Positions 22,743-36,883 of a stretch of 64,000 nt of DNA are shown piece after piece. Source of the DNA: Heterostelium multicystogenum. Taxonomy: Eukaryota > Evosea > Eumycetozoa > Acytosteliales > Acytosteliaceae. The DNA lies in contig RCNN01000007.1 of assembly GCA_003667245.1 (NCBI GenBank), positions 146,601-210,600 of the forward strand. Reading direction: 5' to 3'. The position numbers were made by a program, and so were the translations under genes. The notes beneath the pieces are model-generated. The model ran no database searches. It was not told where the DNA came from and worked only from the letters and a program-made list of their open reading frames with translations. Position 1 is the stretch's first letter. Every line of letters begins with the position of its first letter.

Positions 22743-25700
22743 ATGGATATAAGTTATCTGTATTTCAGTATATTTTCAGGGTTGTTCGGATTATTTATTT
22801 TGTATCTGCTGTTCTTTTCATCGTTGACACTTGGATTCATTGTATCGAAATGTATTGCTGCATTCTTACTTCCACGTGGAACATTCTTTCGTATCAACTC
22901 TTTGCATATATCGGTTCTCTCTGGCAAAGTTATATTCAAAGGCCTGAAATTCGCGACAAAGAATACTACGCTACGAGTGGTCGAAGGTGTAATAACATTC
23001 CGATATTGGCGTAAACAACTAGACAATCAATCTATGTTAATGGTAAGATGCAACGACTATTTATCATTGACTATGCACTAAACTTACTGGTTGATTCGTC
23101 CTATCGATAGAGGGATATCCTTGTAGACTATCGATTAGTTTAGAAGGTGTAGAATACTTGATATATAATAATAGCTACCGATATGACCATATTGAGAGTG
23201 TCATCAATAGGAGAAATGGAGTCGACGGTGGCGGCGGCGTCAATATGAGTGTAAATAGCAATGGATTGAATACTTCAAACAGTAGCAATAGTCCGAATGT
23301 AAAAGATATTGCTGAGGACATGATGCGACTTCCAGCGGTTAAAGATTTTGTCATTCCTCGATTCTATCGTCTTTTCTCGGCATCTTCACTCTCCATACGA
23401 AAGGGATGTCTCATGGTTAGCAATCCAGAGTTGCCTACCATCATGGTCATGACATTCGACAAAGGAACAGGAATATATACAACAGATGCCGTAAGTTGAT
23501 GTGACAATACAGCGTAGTATTGTAGGACCTGCATGGCTAATATCAATTCATCTTTGTTTATAGGCAAGAATACCAGAGCTTGATTATTACAGACAAATTA
23601 CGACTATGGATTTGACTTGTACCAAGATATCATTGATTCCAAACAAAGATTACAATGGTGAAGAAGAACTATATGTAGAGCGCCAGCAGAAAGAAGAGTA
23701 TGTCTAGCAGTTTACCCACAATGCTCAGTTAAGTGATTGAACTATATTGACTATATTTACTTTCTTTTAGTTTTGCTTCCTATGCATTTGAAAGTTTCAA
23801 GTCGGTATTCAAGGACTTTAGATTTACATTTATCAATACAGATGAAAATTTTGAAACAAGCAATTTGCCAAGAAGAAAAGGTGTGTCGAATGAAGATGGA
23901 AGAGGAGAGCCCTCGATTACTTTTGATTATGGAAAGCATCAGACTATTTTGACGTCACCACAGGTTCATATTCAGTATTATTGCGATATTCCTGGACCTG
24001 TGCCAAACACCCCAGAACATACAACTGGCGCTTTCAAGGAGTTTCTGGCGCCACAATGGGGTGTCGACATCAATTTTCAATCATCAACAACTATTGTCTA
24101 TGGTCCATGGGCAGATAGAAATAGAACATTGTTACACCGTTTCTTTTTCCCAACTGACTATGAGACACCTCCTGTATATCGTCCAGTTGCTGGTGAGCAA
24201 CGTCCTTATGCTTCTTTCAATATCCTTATCAACATTGCAAAGAATTCAACTTTTAGAATTCCATTTCGTGAGCTTACAAAAGATGTAAATCTGACACTTG
24301 AAGATTTGCAGGCTAGAAAGCCCGGATGGGTCGACATCAAGATGGAGGATAACTCCACGATGAATGTTATTTCACCACTTACTACTGTAAAGTCCACTGG
24401 ATCCACAATGATCCTCAACGTAATTATGAATCGTTGCAGCATCTCAACATCAGTTACCAACACCCAGTTGCTCTACGCCAACTGCATGAAGGTGTTTTGT
24501 GATGTTGATTACCCATTGGTATGGAATCACCTAACAGAATGGCGTTGTAGTTTCAACATTGATTCTCCACAGATTTTCTTACTGTCTGATCACATTACTC
24601 TGCTCAGGATCTGGGCAGTGATTGGTCAGCTGGCGAACCTGTCGACATCACTATGTTTGTGCCACGAAGATTCAATTTTGATTTCATTCTCACCAATTTC
24701 AAACTGTTCTGCAATGTCAATGAACAAAACATTATCAATCAGCCAAATAATCTCGATGAAAATGCTCACTATGTGATTACAGGTCCACAGTTGAAAGCCA
24801 ATCTGTTGCTCCCATATATTTCTTTCCAGTCTCCAAAGACTGAGATCACTTTTAACATCTCGGTGACCAAATTGTCACTGAAACTCATTCTTCCTTTATA
24901 CAACACAATTCGTCAGCATCTCGAAGACATAGAGGTGGATCCCTACTCCGAGTCGCTAGACACAAGCATTGGCTCGATAGATCCTAACTACCTTGAAGGA
25001 TCATCACAGTTTATTACCTCCGACGAGTTCACACTCAATGGAAAGTATCTATACTATCAAAAGGTTGATCCATCCTATTTGGATTCAGTGGTTTTAAATA
25101 TTCAAGGCAAAAATCCATCTGTCAAACTCTTTGGATTCTATGTGCGTTACTTCCTCTTTTTAAAGAACAACTTTTTTGGATATACTTCGCATATCATCAA
25201 TCTTGAAAAATACAAAGACAACATTGCAAAGCAAAAGGAGGACCAGAACAATGAGCAAGGTGAGAAATCTGTTGACGAAGAAGATGTGTCCAATGGTTTG
25301 GAGATCTATGTAAGCGTTTCCCTTGAAGACGCAACAGTGTTTCTACCACTCGGTTTGTATAGTTCCAGCAACAGGCAACTGTTGGTCTCCATGAATTCTT
25401 GTTGGAAATACGTTATCTTCCAACCTATCTCGATTTGTATGCCGACTTCAGTCCAATTGTACTGAATATACCGGTGACTGACGAAGAGATGGCTATGGAA
25501 GAAGCAGCATCTCGAGACACACTAGCAAGATATATCCAAATCAATGATTTTACATTTAAGCTACATTTCCTCTATGGACCTCAACCTCTCCAAGCAAACT
25601 ATGCTGATTTTGTGGATATCCACATTGGTACCATAAGCGGACATGTTTTGGTCAGTCAAATCACTTCAATGGGTATCTGGTCAGAGAACTTCTTTTTCCA

Positions 25701-28700
25701 CTTGCTCAATAAGGACAATGCTTTGTCGACCAAGTTGGCTACAACCATCAACCCTGTATACTCAATTCTAAAGTTTACAGTTAATACAATTTCACTGTAC
25801 CTCTACTCCTCTGAGAATATCTCCGAGATTCGTTTCCCTTCTGGAATCATGATGCATAGTAACACACTTATAGATCAGCTTTCTCACGAGAAATTTTCAA
25901 TAGAGATACCTGAGTTTTCATTCAAGAGTTTAGTTCCATGTGTAAATAGCAATAAGCAGCAAAATTCAAATATCAATCATAACAATAACAACAACAATAA
26001 CCATAACAATACCACAAACAACATTGGCAATAACCAGAAGAAAAAGAAATGGGCAGAAGTTGGTGAGCTAAAGATTAGTGCCAATATAAGCATATATAAT
26101 AAGGAGCCAAATTGGCAGTTAGACTCTGAAAGACAACGTGAATTCCTCTTGAAACACGACTTTGAAAGCAGACTCCTCACTTTTCTTTGGTTGGATGACA
26201 ATGATGAGTTGGACGAAAATGACTTTATTATACCTTCAATTTTTGGAACAATTCAAAATGCTGGACAAGTTAATACTCCAAAGAAGATGCAGACTACCAA
26301 TGTAGCTTCACTTTCACCCTTTACTTTCTCTCCACAGCAGCAGCAAACACCCAAAAATAACTCTATCCAGTCTACTCCAAAACAGTCGTCTTTCCTTCTT
26401 CATCCGGCAACTAGTACCAACCACATCCTAAAGTGGACTACCAACTCACCGCAATACGATTCGTACTTTGGAATTAATGCTTCTGCTAGTCAATATATGA
26501 TGAAGTCCAGTCGCTCCAATTTAGATGTGAGCAGAGATCCAGACACCGAAGTTGGACCGTCGATTATGGATGATTCACAAGACGACTCAGAGTTCCGCAC
26601 TCCAGAGTCTTCAATTAAAGATGGTGAAGATGATGATGACGAGGTTGAAGATGTATTTAGCAATACGCAAGATGATCTTTATCATACGACCAACTCTATG
26701 TTCCCTTCTATATCTAATTCAATCTCAAACTCGAACAATGGTAATCCACTGAGATCTTCAGCAACATCACCAATACGAGTATCTTGCAGTACCAACAACC
26801 TAAAGAATATATTACAGTCCAAATTTGACGTTGGCAACAATGAAGTTCCAGATGAGCTGAAACCTATAGGTATTCCAACCGACTTCAATCAAGACAAAAA
26901 TAACAACATCAATCCACAAATCTCTGCATTGAGACAACATTTGAGGAATTATTTCTTCAATCTTTCGCAAGCTCGTATGGATGCATTTGGTTCCGCTTCA
27001 AAAGCTAGTTCATTTGTTGAAGTCACCAACAAGAAACTCAGAACTTCAACATCTTTTATTGGACGTCCTAATCTTGATAATGACAATCCTCATGGTTCAA
27101 TACATTCATTATCAAGTAATGAGTCTTCTTCCTTTGTAAAGTATATTCAGTCACGTGGTGTTTTACCACCAATTCCCAAACGTTCTCCAAATCATAAGTT
27201 GTCAATTAAGTACAGTGGCAGACGTTCCTCCAGTGTTGGAAACAATACTACAGCTACAGATCCACACGCAGAGCAAACTGCCACCACTTCAATTGTTGTA
27301 GATATAATGAGAGACATCGAGCTGTTTGCAACACCAGTCATTGTAACAATCCTTGAGGAGCTAGTTGAATCATTTATAGCCAAAGATCCTTCTATTGACT
27401 ATATGCTTGATAATTTCCAGCTCAGAACTATCTCAGAGCAATTTAAAGTAAAGAAGTACCTCCACAACAAGATTAGATTAACACTATCCCTTCACAAATT
27501 TAATCTTCATTGGACACAGGCTCTTTCGATCAACAAACAACCAGCTGTACCCTATGTCACAGAGTTAGAAGTACAGGAGCTTCAGGTTTTCATGAGTGTT
27601 TGCCAACAGCAGGCACACCGTTCGCCAGTTGCCAACTCTGTTGACCAATCGAGTCCCATGCTTTTGGCTCACGAGGAATTTTGTGGATTTGAAACATCTC
27701 TTGCAATTAAATCAATACATGGATGTATACGTTCTAACACATCTGGCCACAGTTTTACCAGCGGACATTTTGGCGAAATATCATGATCACCAGCATGGCC
27801 AGAATAACAAACAACAGCAGCGTATTATTGTTTCCATTGGAACTGAGAATATCGATATCAAAGGAAAATTCCAGGCGAAAAAAACCGAAAGATTGGTTGC
27901 TTCATCCACTGGTTTGCCCAATGGAGCATTCACTGTCAATCTTGGACCACTATCCATATTCTGCACATCAGACTCACCACCAGTTATTTTCAGAATTGTC
28001 GATACCTGGATATATAATATTTCAACTCTTACTAATGTAATAGAGAGATACAATGAGTTGTGGACTCGACAGCTTCAAACACTAATTGGTGAATTGCTCC
28101 GTGTCAAAAACAAGATCTCTTCATAATTCGTCAGTTATTGTCCGACAAAAAGTCAACCAAAACTCAGTTGGATTCATTCCACCAGATTTCAAAGAGATTA
28201 TAGGTGATGAAGCATTAATCCATCGTCTGGGATGGAGTGATATTTCTCGAATGAGACATTTCCTACAATTTGCTGAACGACCTCATCTTGATGAAATTGT
28301 AGCGGATGTTCGTTTGGAAGAGCAATATGATGCTTACCAGGTCTTCCAGGAGCTTATCAATGAAATCTATGAAATTGATGAAGGTGGTGACCTTATTCAT
28401 CTCTTCCAAAGTCCTCTCATTAAAACAGTATTCATTACCCCCGCAGGAAAGAGCACCTCTTTTGACCTAAATCTCCAGTATTCATTTGCAGGTATCATCG
28501 CTGCTGTGGTTACTGAGAAGATTAACTCGTCAAACCAACTTTCCATTGGAACAGTTGCAGGAGGAGCGCTGGCAACCTACGTCTATGAATCTACAGCAGA
28601 TGGTGCACTCGTACTTAGCAAAGCAGCTCCAAAATCCGCATTTGACTTTAACTTCTTTGCTAGCTGTGAAAAGGTGTCACTCAAAGTATCACCAGACCTT

Positions 28701-31700
28701 CTTTCTTTTGTAGAATTGACAACTCAAGAAGTACTCTCTACCAAGCTAGATGTTCTCAGGGGCGAAGAGCTCATTCTGGGATCACATGAATGGAAAGAAG
28801 CAGTCAAACCTAAACAACCAGCTACACCCGGAATCAGCAGCAATAATACCAAACATAAAACGACTGCAAGCTCACCAAATTTAAATTCAGCCAGACTACA
28901 GAATGCAATTGCAGCAGCAAAAGAAGGAGGTAATCTCAATGAAATTAACAACGTCAATAGTACCAAGCCAAAAAACAAGAACAAGGTTATATATCAAAAT
29001 CAACATCATTCTATTTTGACAATCACCGTTCATGGACATTTCTCATTCAAAGAGATCAACTGTCGGGCCTTCACAGAGAATGATGGTGTCATGAAGATGG
29101 TATTGAAGAACTTGTCCTTTGTATTCAATGAGTTTGGTAACAGTACTTCAAAGTCCAAGAAAGCGGCCAGTGAATCTCGGCCCAATGGAGATTATATTCA
29201 TATGGTTCACTCATGTATATTCTCGATCCCTGAGATTCAGTTCCAGTTGCTAGATCAGTCCTCTATCAACCAAACAAAGAAGCCTAATCAAACATCAAAT
29301 TCGGCAACCAGTTCTTCAAACAACAACAGTGCTACAGCTTCTTCCAACTATGTTAAGCCAATCATAGAGTTGACACTGCAAAATCTGATGTTCAACGAAG
29401 TGCTATTCAAGATTGGAAAGAAAAAGACCAGAAACAATTCCTCTGGAAAGCGTGAGGAGTATATCGAATTTGCATTCAAATACGATTTGATGTTGACCTT
29501 TAGCAAAGCTGATCTTCCTTTCAAGATGTCACATCGATTCCTTCCAAAGCTTAAAGATTTCCTTAAAGCTTGGACACCTCCAACACCACCCGATCAAATG
29601 AATGTAAAGAAGCCAGTCGCCAAAAAGAGTACACCTGCACCTTTTGATTTGAAAAACATCACATTCCCTCCAATTAGACTGAAGCTTGATCTTCAAGATA
29701 TCATTCTTTCCACCGATGTCATTTCGTCATTACCAGTTAAATACCATATTTCTCGAATCACAGCATCCCTAAGTCAGTTCACTCCAACAGAACTAGAGTT
29801 CAATGTACAGCTACATCAACATCAGATAGTGTTTTTAACCACAGCCAATCAACAGAAACCAAAGGGTGATAGCAATATGGGTGCAACCCTGAGCAGAGAT
29901 CCATTCATGCTGCCTAGAATCAAAGCTTTTGGTTTATTCAAGACAGGTGGACTCGATAAACCGTCGTTGACTGCTAACCTTGAGATTGGATTCATCCAGA
30001 ATGCTTTGACTATTGAGCTTCTCGAGAATATCTTGGTACTACGTACAACTCTCTCAAAGGAGATAGACGATCTACTTGATGCATACATTAACTATGCTGA
30101 AAAGAAAACAAGGTGGAAACAGCAATAACAATCTCCATCAAATTAACAAACCTGTTAGCAGTATGCCTTCAATTCTTCAGGAGATTAACTACAACTTTAG
30201 CTTTGTACTACGTGGCGTTGAAGTGCTATTTGTCAATTCTAAATCATCTTTGCTTCTGTCCACCGGAGTTATTGATGTCCGTTTATCTAATCATTTGACG
30301 CAGTTCAACAACCAAGTAATCAATAATAATAATGAATTCAATTGGCGTGTTGGACTCAGAGGAATGTCAATGATACTTTCAGATCCCAATGTCTCACTTG
30401 AACCACCTGTTGGTACGGGTTCGCGTCTCCATAGCATCCGTAATCAAATATGGGCAGGTGTATTTACTGATATCGTATTGCAATCATTCCCTTTCACGAA
30501 TAACCTGAGAACCACCAGTCAAAGTCGTCAGGTAATTCCAGTTTCCATGTCAAACTCGGTATCAAAGAACAGTCCGCTAGAAAATGTGTGGATTGTCATT
30601 AGCAAAACTATTGTGACTCTCCAACCATGGGCCATTGACAAAGCAACTGATCTCTATCTATTCTACTTGAAAGCATACAAAAATACTTCCTCAAAGTTAG
30701 AAAAGATTCCAAACAATCGTCCTCAAGTCAAACGTGCTCTTAACCATATGGAATTGCCATCAGCATTGCCTATTCGTGAGACTAATTTGTCACTCCATCT
30801 GAAAGTTGTTGACACTTCTCTCTGCATACCACTAAATGAACAGAACAAGGGCTCGACATCATCAGCTTTAGTGGTTGGTCTTGGATCGTTTACCCTCTAT
30901 GGTGTAGCCATTAAACAACCTTCACCTCATCCAATTGGTAGTAAATCTAAGTCAACCAACGTACTTACCAATCCTATAAAGATAATCGGTGATTGTAAGT
31001 TCTCGAAATTCTCACTTCAATTTGTGGACAACTATCACCCAACCAAGCTCCATTCAATCCACGTGTTGTCCGCAATCAATCGCGGTGTAATTGACAATGG
31101 AGACTGTCAAATTGTAATGGTCTTACAGTCTCAGTTAGTGCAGTGTATGGTCCAACTAAAGACATCTGGTCTGTTCCTACATCTAGATACGAACTTGTTG
31201 TATTATATTGTTGCATTCCAAGATCTCATCCTACTCGGACAAGAAAAGATAAAGAATATCTCAGGAGACACTGGCAGTCCATCAGGTCCTTCTACTTCTT
31301 CATCTAACAGCCAGCAACAACAAGCCCCATCAAATCATAGGCTGGAGATTGAATTTACTCTCAAGACAACAACAGGAGAGGCACGTCTAACAAAGCATGC
31401 TAGTTCAGAGAATGAGCAAGAAGAACAAGAGTTCTCACAAGAAAATTCTCCAATGATGGACAGCTTTGATAAGAATGCAACTGCTTTTGCCAATACTAAA
31501 GATTTCGATCAATACCAAGAGTGTTTCCCACTACCCCCAATTGTCATCTCAACCAATCATGTCCTGACACCTGCATCAAGCAATAGTCCAAAGTCAAAAT
31601 CTGAAACCAATATCATGTTGTATCTCGACTCCCAGGAAATCAAGTTGACACCTTTCTTTACACATTTCCTTTATGACTTGATTCACAATGCTCCACAGTC

Positions 31701-34015
31701 CAGCTACACAGCTCAATTCAATGATGTTAAAAACAAGTCTGGAAGTACACAAACCTCTGACAAAGAGAAAGAAAACAGTGCACTATTACAACCCCAGGCT
31801 CGGTCACATGTACCATTCGAATTAGTCCAACCAAAGTTCTGCTTAATGGTGTAGATCAGATTCTGGCGATAGTAGAAATAGGAACACTCGACATCTTCCT
31901 TTCGTCAATCATCAAGTCAACAACTGCAAACAAACGTGTATTGCTCATGAATGGAACATTGTACATGAATAACATGATGTTTAAGATCGTTCATTCCAAT
32001 AGCCTTGATGAGAGACTAGGTATGGTGATGAGAAGTCTTCAGATCAACATAGGAACTGCGCACGGAATCACCGAAGATGGACCAGTTATATCAGTGCTTC
32101 TAAATGTTGATACTGCCCACGGATTCTACAATAGTAAATATCTAGATGAGATTATCATCTTGCTCAGTGCATGGATACCACGCTCCAACAAAAAGATAAT
32201 TGTCACACCTCCACCATCTCCACTGAAAAAGCGTCAAGAGCTGGAACAAAAGGAACGACTAGATTCCTCCTCTCAACTAAAGAAGAACAGTATGTATAAC
32301 CATCAACTTTACTTTGCTAACAAATTAACTAATGCATTGTGTTGTGATATATTAGAACCTCAATACTATATTACTTTGAAACTAGGATCGTTGGGAATGG
32401 ATATTGATTTCCTTCCAATTAGTAGAAGTAATATGTTGATTAATAGTATATGTGCCGTTTTCTCACCTTCAGAGGAGGAAGGAGTAAATGGATCACTTTT
32501 CTACACTAGCTTGTACACTGGTCCCATCTCAATGCTATGTCACGGTAAACTTGAAGGAAACATTGAGTTGGAGGGAGTTGCACTGTGGGAGAACGCAAGC
32601 CATACAAGAAACTGAAATCTACTGTAAAAGAAATCAACATGTGGACCGCATACTTGTCACCTATTAGAGTATCGTTCGATTTCAATCAATCTCAAATTTT
32701 AGAACTGAGAGCTGGAGATATACACTTGCGTTTCTCAGATCCACCCATAAATGAATCAATTACCAACGATACACGTAACATCAATTTAGAAGTTTCGTGT
32801 GGATCGCTACAAGTTCAACTATCATGTGAAACTATTACTTCCATTGTTGAAATTATCAAGAGAATCAAAGAGAATATTAGTGATAAGCTTTTGTCTGCAA
32901 GGAAACAACTGAATGATGATTTCCTTAATTTAGGAAGAGACGATGTCAGCTCCACTGTATCAGTATCATCGTTAGGCACCAAGCCTAATCAAATTGTGGT
33001 TGGTCAAATCAAAGCAAAAGGAAAGAAACTTCAGATCCTTCTTTTTGGATATAGCATCAAGGATCCTACTTGGATCAACTTCTCATTGGAGAGTTATCAA
33101 ATCACACTTGATCAGAGTAGAAAGAAAGAAGAGATCCATCGACAACTTTCGATTCTACTTGGACAGAATCATATTTCCAAGATGACTGAAGAGAGTATTC
33201 AATCGGCACCCCATTGGGCAAGAGATCCTTTCTCACGTCGTGCCAATGAAACCAAAATTGTCAAGATACCTGTTGCAAGTTTAATTATGTATACTACAGA
33301 GCATCCGAATCGAACCATTGAGTTCTACTATCTCACCGAGTTCACAGACTCTATTGCCATCTCGGTCAATCTCTCACTCTACAGTGACATTAGAGAAATC
33401 GTTCAAACTTATATTAAAGCTGCAACTGACCTAACACCATCTTCTCAGTCCACAGCCTCACCAACACCACAATATACTCCCAAGCTCCAGAAAGTAGTCC
33501 CCTTTTGAGTGGTAATACTAATATTGACAAGCACTTCTTGACATCAAGTGTAGAGAATACAAAGATGGTTCATAATGTTAGCTTCAACAATCTCGAATCA
33601 CTCTCCTCCAGCTTGCATATTCAGCATAATCCAAAGCGTTCAGATCGTGTCACCAGTATGCAAATCCCAAGACCAATTGCCCCTCCTCCAGAGAAAAAGA
33701 GACAATTTTTTAGAAAAGAAATTCCAACTTTCACCAACACTCGATGTACTTGGTGATTTGACTCCCAAAATCACAACAGTATTTGGATGGCTTGGAATTA
33801 AAGACATCAATCATACCATTCCATACTATACCCATATAGGTCTCATCGATAGTTTAGAATCAGCACTCTCATTATTCAAAGATATCTCAACAACATTAAA
33901 CAATAGCAACAATAATATTAGTAGTAATAATAATAACAATATTAACAATAATAACATGAGCAACAATAATAATGAGGAGTCAAATCCTACAACACCAAAA
34001 AAGAAAAACAAGTAA
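22743..34015 (+). CDS. Bridge-like lipid-transfer protein, BLTP1/Tweek/Csf1 type (KIAA1109, FSA C-terminus)
   Basis: About 3,650 codons. The N-terminus has a membrane helix (FGLFILYLLFFSSLTLGFIV), then ISVLSGKVIFKGLKF and VEGVITFRYWRK. This is the start of the lipid groove in this family (human: SALSGKVMFREI...IIFRWW). Near 24050-24160 come WGVDINF and VYGPWADRNR...FFFPTDY, another family hallmark. Near 24640 lies FVPRRFNFDF with VNEQNIINQP. The C-terminus has PTLDVLGDLTPK...FGWLGIKD, the FSA_C end. These proteins form long hydrophobic channels moving phospholipid between ER and other membranes. Introns: 23043-23112, 23491-23563, 23698-23770 and probably 32290-32355. Low-complexity Asn/Ser loops occur (25960-26030, 26660-26760, 33900-33990). 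About ten one-base breaks are present, for example near 24610, 25398, 27750, 28100, 30105, 31820, 32592, 33490 and 33715. Confidence 0.88.
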
Positions 34016-34475
34016 ATCAAAAATCAAAGCACATAAATAAATTGATTCTCTATGTTTAGGTTGTTGATGAGAATGATGATATTCAACGTACAATGATTGA
34101 TCGAAAATTAAAGTGTTGAGATATATATGATTAATACTGTGTGTGTTTGATCAAAAAATGATGTTACCACCCCCATCATCAAATAATAATTCTTTCTATG
34201 ATTTTTAAAGTATACCAAAGAGTTATTGAATGAAATTGCATTATTATTTTATTATTATAATTCTAATTGGATATCATGAACTACTACAATTTATATTATT
34301 ATTATTAGTATTATTATTACTACTACCAAAATATATAAATTTAAATTAATTGATTTATACATACATTTAATAATTTATATTTATAACCAACAACAATAAT
34401 AATATCTTGAATTTAATGAACTAATAATAATAATAATATTATACTATTAAATCGAATAACAACTACAACACCCAA
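34016..34475. other. Intergenic, 460 bp, AT-rich
   Basis: Holds the 3' end of the BLTP1 transcript and the promoter of the Cys-repeat gene. TTA/TAA trinucleotide tracts lie at 34240-34330 and 34420-34445. No gene seen. Confidence 0.45.
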
Positions 34476-36784
34476 ATGAAGTATCTAATAGTTTTACTTC
34501 TAATATTTAATTTTATACATGGTAAGAAATAAAAACAGCTGGAATCAAGAAAAAAATGTGTAATTTACTGAATTGATAATTTGGCATTATTATTATAGCT
34601 GAATCACCTGATTTGGTTTGCGCAAACTATAAGTGTTATGGAGGATTAGTATGTGTTAATCAGAATGGAGTTGCTACATGTGTTCAACCTGGACAAACTT
34701 CAGGTGCTTCATCATCATCAGGATCTTCTGTATCATCTGGATCATCAGGATCATCTGGAAGTTCTTCATCTTCCAGCTCAGTTTCGTCATCGTCTTCAGG
34801 CGTATCATCTGGATCAGATTTAGTTTGTGCTAACTACAGATGTTATGGTGGACTAGTCTGTGTTAACCAAAATGGTGTAGCTACTTGTGTTCAACCTGGA
34901 CATACATCAGGTGCCTCTTCATCATCAGGATCATCTGGAAGTTCTTCATCGTCCAGCTCAGTATCATCATCGTCATCAAGTGTATCCTCTGGATCAGATT
35001 TAGTTTGTGCTAACTACAGATGCTATGGAGGATTAGTTTGTGTAAATCAAAATGGTGTAGCTACATGTGTTCCACCTGGACATTCATCAGGTGTCTCTTC
35101 ATCGTCAGGCTCAGATTTAGTATGTGCCAATTACAGATGCTATGGAGGATTAGTATGTGTTAACCAAAATGGTGTAGCTACATGTGTACCACCAGGACAA
35201 TCTTCTTCATCGGGAATATACACATCTGGAGGAAATGTTTGTGCCAACTATGTCTGCAATAGAGGATATGTATGTGTCAATCAAAATGGTGTTGCTACAT
35301 GTGTTCCAGGATCTTCATCATCATCAGGAGTATATACTTCATCAGGAGTGTACACCTCAACCGGCATCTATACTTCCTCTGGACCTAATGTATGTGATGG
35401 TGTTGTTTGCTTTGGTGGACTTCAATGTGTCGTACAAAATGGTTTGCCAACCTGTATCAACACAACATCTACTACCGGTGCATGGACAACTTCTGACTGG
35501 TATGGTGTTTGTTCCAACTTCTATTGTCCAGATGGTTTCATATGTGCTTCTGTACATGGTAAGCCAAGATGTCTCCTTGGAAGTTGCCCAACCTATACTC
35601 CACCTAAAGACAAGTGCAAGAAAGTTAAATGTTTACCAGGATATGTATGTGCTGTAGTATCCAACACCGCTGGATGCTTCCCCATCAACACTTTACCACC
35701 AGCTATCGATGCTTGCTCATTCTTTAAATGCAGTCCAGACGAGATTTGCTGTGTGCCAGATGGACTTAAGCCAAGATGTATTAACCTATGTGCCTTTGTT
35801 GACTGTGACGACAGAAAGCAATGCTATGTATTAAATCGTCATCCAGTTTGCTTGCCACCTTCAGTTTTCAATACACCGAGACCATTATTACCAACAACTG
35901 GAGGAACACCAGATGAGGTAACATCTGGATTAAATCCACTTGAAGGTAATACTCTATTACCCACTACATCAGCCACCACCAATTCAGCAACTACCTCTAG
36001 CACAGGAATGGAGCCTGAGACTGATACTACAACTGGAAAGTTCCAAGGAACTCCGGGTTACCAACATTTATTAGGTGGATATGTATGGGAAGATACGAAT
36101 CAAAATGGATTCAAGGATGATAATGAGCCTTATGTGGGTGGATTCAACGCAACTCTTTCCAGAAATGGTGCTGTTGAATACAATTATATTATTGACGCCC
36201 AATACAATGGATGGCAATATATTGCACAGTCAGGATACTATTGTTTCTATATTCATATCAATGGTAACTACAAAATCGGCCCTACATCGAATTTCAACAG
36301 ATTCGACAAGGTTAATGGTCAATACTGTTTCCCAATTGATGAGAGCCCCGAAACCTATAGATCCTTGGTTGTCAATGGTAAAGGACAAGTTCGTGTCAGC
36401 ATGGGTGTAGTTTTGAGAAATACCTACGATATAGGTGGTTACTCGTGGATCGACTCGGACAATGATGGATACTATCAGACCGATGAGCAATACCTCGACA
36501 ATGTCGAAGTAGAACTCTATGATATAAATGCTGAGAAACCCTTCAAAACTGCCAAAACAGTTAAGGGCTACGATGGATATAGCTTTACTGACGTTCCTCC
36601 AGGATCCTATTGCATATTTGTTCATCATGAGGGCTATGTCATTGGTAAAGAAAGTGACTACAACAGATTGCCCTTCCAGACTTGCTTCATTTTGAACCGT
36701 GAAGAAGTGGATGCCGGTAAATTTGCTAACAACAATGAGGGACAAATCAGATTTAATTTGGGAATGGTCCCCAAAATCAAATGA
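34476..36784 (+). CDS. Secreted matrix/coat protein with ten follistatin-like Cys repeats and Cna-B/SdrD-like domains
   Basis: Exon 1 (34476-34521) encodes the signal peptide MKYLIVLLLIFNFIHG. Intron 34522-34598 leads to an exon running to 36784. Ten repeats of the form C-x4-C-x2-G-x2-C-x5-G-x3-C (for example VCANYRCYGGLVCVNQNG) occur between 34613 and 35860. The first five are linked by Ser/Gly runs, which are potential O-glycosylation tracts. A Thr-rich link (35930-36030) is followed by two beta-sandwich units: GYVWEDTNQNGFKDDNEPYV and GYSWIDSDNDGYYQTDEQYL. These D-x-N-x-D-G segments are calcium-loop-like and typical of SdrD/Cna-B domains. Such proteins are secreted to the prespore coat or extracellular matrix of dictyostelids. 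The reading frame is intact throughout. Confidence 0.85.
34613..35220 (+). repeat. Tandem DNA repeat of follistatin-like module plus Ser linker
   Basis: Four near-identical modules start at about 34613, 34820, 35000 and 35118. They share text such as GATTTAGTTTGTGCTAACTA and differ mainly in Ser-linker length. Later modules (35236 onward) diverge progressively, so the 5' units look like recent expansions. Confidence 0.85.
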
Positions 36785-36883
36785 AAAATACTTTTTTAAA
36801 TTGTTTTTCTCAAAACATCTTGAGATTTATAAATAAAAATATCCATTTAGAATAGCAGGTAGAGATAGATCATTATTTAAAAA

